64,000 bases of DNA from an alpha proteobacterium SCGC AAA240-E13. GTDB lineage: Bacteria > Pseudomonadota > Alphaproteobacteria > Pelagibacterales > Pelagibacteraceae. The stretch lies in contig AZHR01000001.1 in assembly GCA_000504625.1 (NCBI GenBank), forward strand, positions 48,060 through 112,059, in the 5' to 3' direction. A program made the translations under genes and the position numbers. The notes under the pieces are model-generated. The model was not told where the DNA came from and ran no database searches. It saw only the letters and a program-made list of their open reading frames with translations. Below are positions 61,306-64,000 of the stretch, in pieces (position 1 is the stretch's first letter; every line of letters starts with the position of its first letter).

Positions 61306-61737
61306 TTAGTGACAGGCAAGATCAAATTTTTTTAATCGCCAATAGTTATACGGCCAAGGTGTAATAAAGCCAACTATTAGCATAATAGGTATTATCCACC
61401 AGGTTAAATTGGCCCCTCCCGTTAACCACCAGTCGACAGTATTCATAGCAATCTCCATGCTAATCATAGAGATAAAGCTCATTCCAAGCGCTGTCCTTAA
61501 GGCTTGACTGAAATTCATTTGTTTCAATAAAATAAAAGTTTCTAATATTATGCTTGTAATCAGACCATTAATTATTGCCAAAATCATGATATAAAGAGTA
61601 GGCCAAAGAACATTTTGTAATTGAAAAAATATAATTGTTCCAAAATCTCCAATCGAACATCCAATTAAACACCATAAGGTATTATATGCACTACGTTTCC
61701 AAGTGTGTTTACATGTCCATTCAAAGTTTTTTTTCAT
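61306..61737 (-). CDS. DUF4396 membrane protein
   Basis: A 143-aa protein with four hydrophobic helices. CLIGCSIGDFGTI near residue 23 and MSFISMISMEIAMNTVDWWLTGG are the family features of DUF4396. A metal or small-molecule transport role is only suspected, from proximity to the cysteine-rich protein. Its ATG overlaps the stop codon of an upstream stub peptide. Confidence 0.75.
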   Translation of the reverse strand: MKKNFEWTCKHTWKRSAYNTLWCLIGCSIGDFGTIIFFQLQNVLWPTLYIMILAIINGLITSIILETFILLKQMNFSQALRTALGMSFISMISMEIAMNTVDWWLTGGANLTWWIIPIMLIVGFITPWPYNYWRLKKFDLACH

Positions 61738-61750
61738 TTATTTTCTAAAA

Positions 61751-61784
61751 AACCCAGAACTAAGATTCCTAGAATTTTTTTCAT
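61751..61784 (-). repeat. MKKLL signal-peptide stub, minus strand (2)
   Basis: The minus strand encodes MKKILGILVLGFLENK and stops at a TGA that overlaps the ATG of the DUF4396 gene. The DNA matches the stub with a few substitutions. Confidence 0.7.
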
Positions 61785-61819
61785 GAACTAATCATACACC
61801 AAAATTAATGTTGAGTCCG

Positions 61820-62185
61820 TTATTTACGTCTAGTTAGGTTTTTCTTCTTTATTACAGAATATAAATATCTAACTTTACCACTCTCAAGCTGTGTATGCTT
61901 CTCAGAGTAGTCATGGTCACGTGCAAACTGCTTATCAGCTTCTGTAGGTACATAGTTCTCAGTGTCAATGTCCATTGCCTGCGCTGACTCCTTTATACCT
62001 TTCATACCTAAGTACATTTGTCTGTATTTGGTTATTTTCTTATGTGCTTCTTCTAAACGTTGCTCATAAGTTTCTTTTGCTTCACGCCAGTCCTTTTGCT
62101 TGAGAGTTTCCGGAGTGGTTGCTCCTTCGACGCCAATTAAATGGACTCTCACGTATAGAAGTGCTGTTTGGTTTACATAGTGCAA
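61820..62185 (-). CDS. Hypothetical, possibly phage-derived protein
   Basis: The open frame is 121 codons. Residues from about 30 on are a charged helical region (KQKDWREAKETYEQRLEEAH) and a middle MYLGMKGIKESAQAMDID. Codon choice (GACCATGACTACTCTGAG) is less A/T-biased than in the neighbours. The first about 32 codons coincide with a glycine aptamer (62091-62154), so the true start is probably later, perhaps the methionine near codon 57. The function is unknown. Confidence 0.45.
   Translation of the reverse strand: MHYVNQTALLYVRVHLIGVEGATTPETLKQKDWREAKETYEQRLEEAHKKITKYRQMYLGMKGIKESAQAMDIDTENYVPTEADKQFARDHDYSEKHTQLESGKVRYLYSVIKKKNLTRRK
62091..62154 (-). promoter_or_regulatory. Single glycine riboswitch aptamer
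   Basis: The minus strand reads GTGAGAGTCC, then GTCGAAGGAGCAACCACTCC, GGAAACTCTCAAGCAAAAGG and AC. GAGAG/CTCTC forms P1 and the core matches aptamer 1 of the gcvT riboswitch at about 37 of 42 positions. No second aptamer is evident. It lies within the 5' part of an open frame and downstream of an EamA gene. Confidence 0.75.
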
Positions 62186-62205
62186 AATATCAAATGATTA
62201 AAAGA

Positions 62206-63066
62206 TTAAGCAGTTTTTCTTGCAAAAATGGACTGAAATAAAATGGAAAAAATAATTATTCCACCTCCAATTATTACAATTAATGGTGGCGATTCATTGA
62301 TAAATATCCAGGCCCAGACTGGTCCGAGAATAGCCTCCACTAACATTAATATACCCACTATAGCTGCAGGAGTATTTTTAGAACCAATAGTAATACAAAT
62401 GAAACCGAAGCCTATTTGAAAAGTTCCAAGTAAAAATGAAAGTAAAAGATCTTTTGTAGAGATATAAAAACTATTAACCAAAAAAGATGCATAGATTGCA
62501 CTTAAGAAAGCGGCTACAAACATCGCTGGTACCATATCAACGTGTGGATATTTTCTCACAATGATTACTAATACAGCAAAAGCAATTGGCATAGTTAAAG
62601 CAACTATATTTCCCAATAAACCTCCTGTTGATAATGAATTACCAATCATTAACAAAACTCCTGACATTGCAAGAGTAATAGAAATTAAAGTATAAACTGA
62701 AATTTTTTCTTTCAGAAAAATATAACCGAATATGGCTAGAAAGATTGTTTGTGTTGTTATAGTAAAATTTACATTTGCAACAGTAGTGTTGTACATGGCA
62801 AAAACATATGCTGTAAAACCTAGCGATATAAAAAAACCTGCAAATAATCCTGGTAATCCAGATAATTTAAATCTTTTAATAGTTTCTTTTTTATAGGAAA
62901 AAAATAAAAAAACTCCAACTGTCAAAAAGCAAAAAATTGATCTGTATAAAAGTATTTGCCATAAATCTGAACCTTCGAAAGATTTAACAAGCAATCCTCC
63001 GTAACTTAAAAAAAATGCCCCCATTGTAACCAATATTGGACCTGGTATTTTGTAAAGAAATTTCAT
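62206..63066 (-). CDS. EamA/DMT family transporter
   Basis: A 286-aa, ten-helix protein with two EamA repeats (FFLSYGGLLVKSFEGSDLWQILLYRSIFCF and TPAAIVGILMLVEAILGPVWAWIF). It overlaps the KipA-like gene by 4 bases. It is the third EamA gene in the window. The substrate is unknown. Confidence 0.9.
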   Translation of the reverse strand: MKFLYKIPGPILVTMGAFFLSYGGLLVKSFEGSDLWQILLYRSIFCFLTVGVFLFFSYKKETIKRFKLSGLPGLFAGFFISLGFTAYVFAMYNTTVANVNFTITTQTIFLAIFGYIFLKEKISVYTLISITLAMSGVLLMIGNSLSTGGLLGNIVALTMPIAFAVLVIIVRKYPHVDMVPAMFVAAFLSAIYASFLVNSFYISTKDLLLSFLLGTFQIGFGFICITIGSKNTPAAIVGILMLVEAILGPVWAWIFINESPPLIVIIGGGIIIFSILFQSIFARKTA

Positions 63067-63854
63067 TTTATAATAGATTTGGTTTCTAAAATATTTTTAA
63101 TGCTTTCAAAATAAAATTTAAATTCTTTTTCAGCTTCTTCTAGCTCTATACATTTGAAAGATATATTTGTACCTGAAACATTTTGTATCAGTAAGTCATA
63201 ATCTGCCGAAATTATATTAGCTATTTTAGGATATCCACCAATAGTCGGATGATCATTTAAAAGTATAATCGGTTGGCCATCCGCTGGGACTTGAATTGAT
63301 CCCTTTATAATTCCTTCAGATCTAATATTTGTGCTAACAATATTTTTTAAAACTGTACCTTGTAATCTCATTCCCATTCTATCTGTAAGATTGGAAATTT
63401 TATAATTTTTAGAACAAAAATCTTTTTTACTTAAATCAGAAAAATAGTCATGTTGCGGACCTCTCAAGACTCTTATCAAATTACTATTTTTATTTGGAAC
63501 GTTAATAATATAATTATTTTTTTCTTGTCTATTTTTTTTAAAAAATATTTTGCTTTTCAAATTGATTTTCTTGCCTTCATTTGGGCCAATATTAGCTCTG
63601 CTTAAGGTTGATACACTATTACAAAAAGGTCTTACTAAAAAACCTCCTTCTACAGCAAAATATCCATAGACTGATTTATTGGTAGCAAGAATATCCACTT
63701 GTTCACCTTCTTTTAGATCATAGGTTCTATTACATTCTCCATTAATTGTTTCATTTTTTGAACTTATAATTTGAAAATGAACTCTGCCCGTAACTGCAAA
63801 TTTTGTTTGCCCTTTAATTAATTTTAATAAAGGACCCTGATAGGCAAATTCCAA
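63063..63854 (-). CDS. KipA/PxpC-like carboxyltransferase-domain protein, N-terminally truncated
   Basis: 263 residues of a biotin-dependent carboxyltransferase-like (KipA, 5-oxoprolinase subunit C) protein. The family blocks VRPFCNSVSTLSRANIGP, LRVLRGPQHDYF, SDRMG-like LTDRMGMRLQG and LLNDHPTIGGYPKIA are present. The usual first about 50 residues, with QDLGR, are missing. The frame begins with a TTG at the exact point (63855) where an inverted mobA copy starts, so the gene is broken by the junction. Its normal partner KipI/PxpB is not seen. Confidence 0.85.
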   Translation of the reverse strand: MEFAYQGPLLKLIKGQTKFAVTGRVHFQIISSKNETINGECNRTYDLKEGEQVDILATNKSVYGYFAVEGGFLVRPFCNSVSTLSRANIGPNEGKKINLKSKIFFKKNRQEKNNYIINVPNKNSNLIRVLRGPQHDYFSDLSKKDFCSKNYKISNLTDRMGMRLQGTVLKNIVSTNIRSEGIIKGSIQVPADGQPIILLNDHPTIGGYPKIANIISADYDLLIQNVSGTNISFKCIELEEAEKEFKFYFESIKNILETKSIIK

Positions 63855-63855
63855 A

Positions 63856-64000
63856 ACACCTTTTTTTCCTGAAAGTATTATAAGAAGTTTTATTAAAGAG
63901 TCAGAAAAAAAAAGAATCTTTAATACTTAGTGCAAGCTCTCATGGACGCAAACACAATATTTTTGGTTTGTGGTCTCTAGATCTTTATGACAAACTCAAA
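63856..64000. repeat. 145-bp exact inverted duplicate, copy at window edge
   Basis: Identical to the reverse complement of 42066-42210 within mobA, and reaching the last base of the window. It replaces the expected 5' end of the KipA gene. Confidence 0.95.

Noticed and set aside
1..64000. tRNA or rRNA genes
   Set aside because: I looked for T-loop and anticodon-arm patterns in the gaps and found none that folds into a cloverleaf.

Overview
This 64 kb window is AT-rich and densely packed, with many overlapping or near-abutting genes. It suits a streamlined marine alphaproteobacterium of the SAR11 (Pelagibacterales) or HIMB59/AEGEAN-169 type. The evidence is: a tandem SAM-II plus SAM-V riboswitch before bhmT; a tandem glycine riboswitch before gcvT; many compact EamA, MFS and TTT transporters; and the signal peptide beginning MKKLLGILVLGLLWCN. 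The taxonomic call is inference. I saw no rRNA, tRNA, CRISPR array or recognisable transposase.

Layout. 0-2.4 kb: tiny hypothetical and one-helix membrane proteins, a cold-shock protein, a Yip1 membrane protein and several short dispersed repeats. 2.4-5.4 kb (minus): methionine operon bhmT - rhodanese - metZ under a riboswitch leader. 5.4-9.6 kb: a YyaL-type thioredoxin-domain protein, an EamA permease and an MFS permease. 9.8-15 kb: divergent sugar-acid locus (PdxA-like dehydrogenase and rhamnonate-dehydratase-like enolase on minus; tctCBA on plus). 15-26.3 kb: accessory region of secreted hydrolases, a putative zincin, a cupin, a membrane glycosyltransferase, a B12-binding radical SAM protein, DinB, DUF1289 and a beta-propeller autotransporter, punctuated by copies of a modular repeat carrying a very small conserved ORF. 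26.6-33.1 kb: nonulosonic (pseudaminic-type) acid island, flanked by about 440 bp direct repeats made of a small-ORF tail and an amidinotransferase tail. 33.3-38 kb (minus): moaA - moaE - EamA - creatinase - amidinotransferase. 38-42.5 kb: sulfite dehydrogenase SorAB and the Moco genes mobA, moaC and moeA. 42.6-49.2 kb: IscU-like protein, HPP protein, FdhD, NAD-dependent formate dehydrogenase and ferredoxin. 49.3-55.8 kb: FAD oxidoreductase, SDR and riboswitch-controlled gcvTHP. 56.7-59.9 kb: fused IPCT/DIPPS-like enzyme and inositol-1-phosphate synthase, suggesting di-myo-inositol-phosphate or a related inositol phosphodiester. 60-63.9 kb (minus): MetE-like protein, metal-binding small protein, DUF4396, a phage-like ORF overlapping a single glycine aptamer, EamA, and a truncated KipA.

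How it fits together. Methylated and one-carbon compounds (glycine betaine, creatine, glycine, formate) and reduced sulfur are recurrent themes: BHMT, creatinase, glycine cleavage and formate dehydrogenase, with the Moco genes serving SorA and FdsA. Two Moco genes, moeA and mobA, each carry what looks like one extra A in an A9 tract. The last 145 bases are an exact inverted copy of part of mobA and begin where KipA is cut, so the right edge may be a chimera.

Most interesting: the modular repeat family (9.6-26.7 kb), the tandem SAM-II/SAM-V leader with a visible terminator/antiterminator, the glycine aptamer inside an ORF, the island flanked by duplicated gene tails, and the inositol-phosphodiester gene pair in a presumably mesophilic organism.
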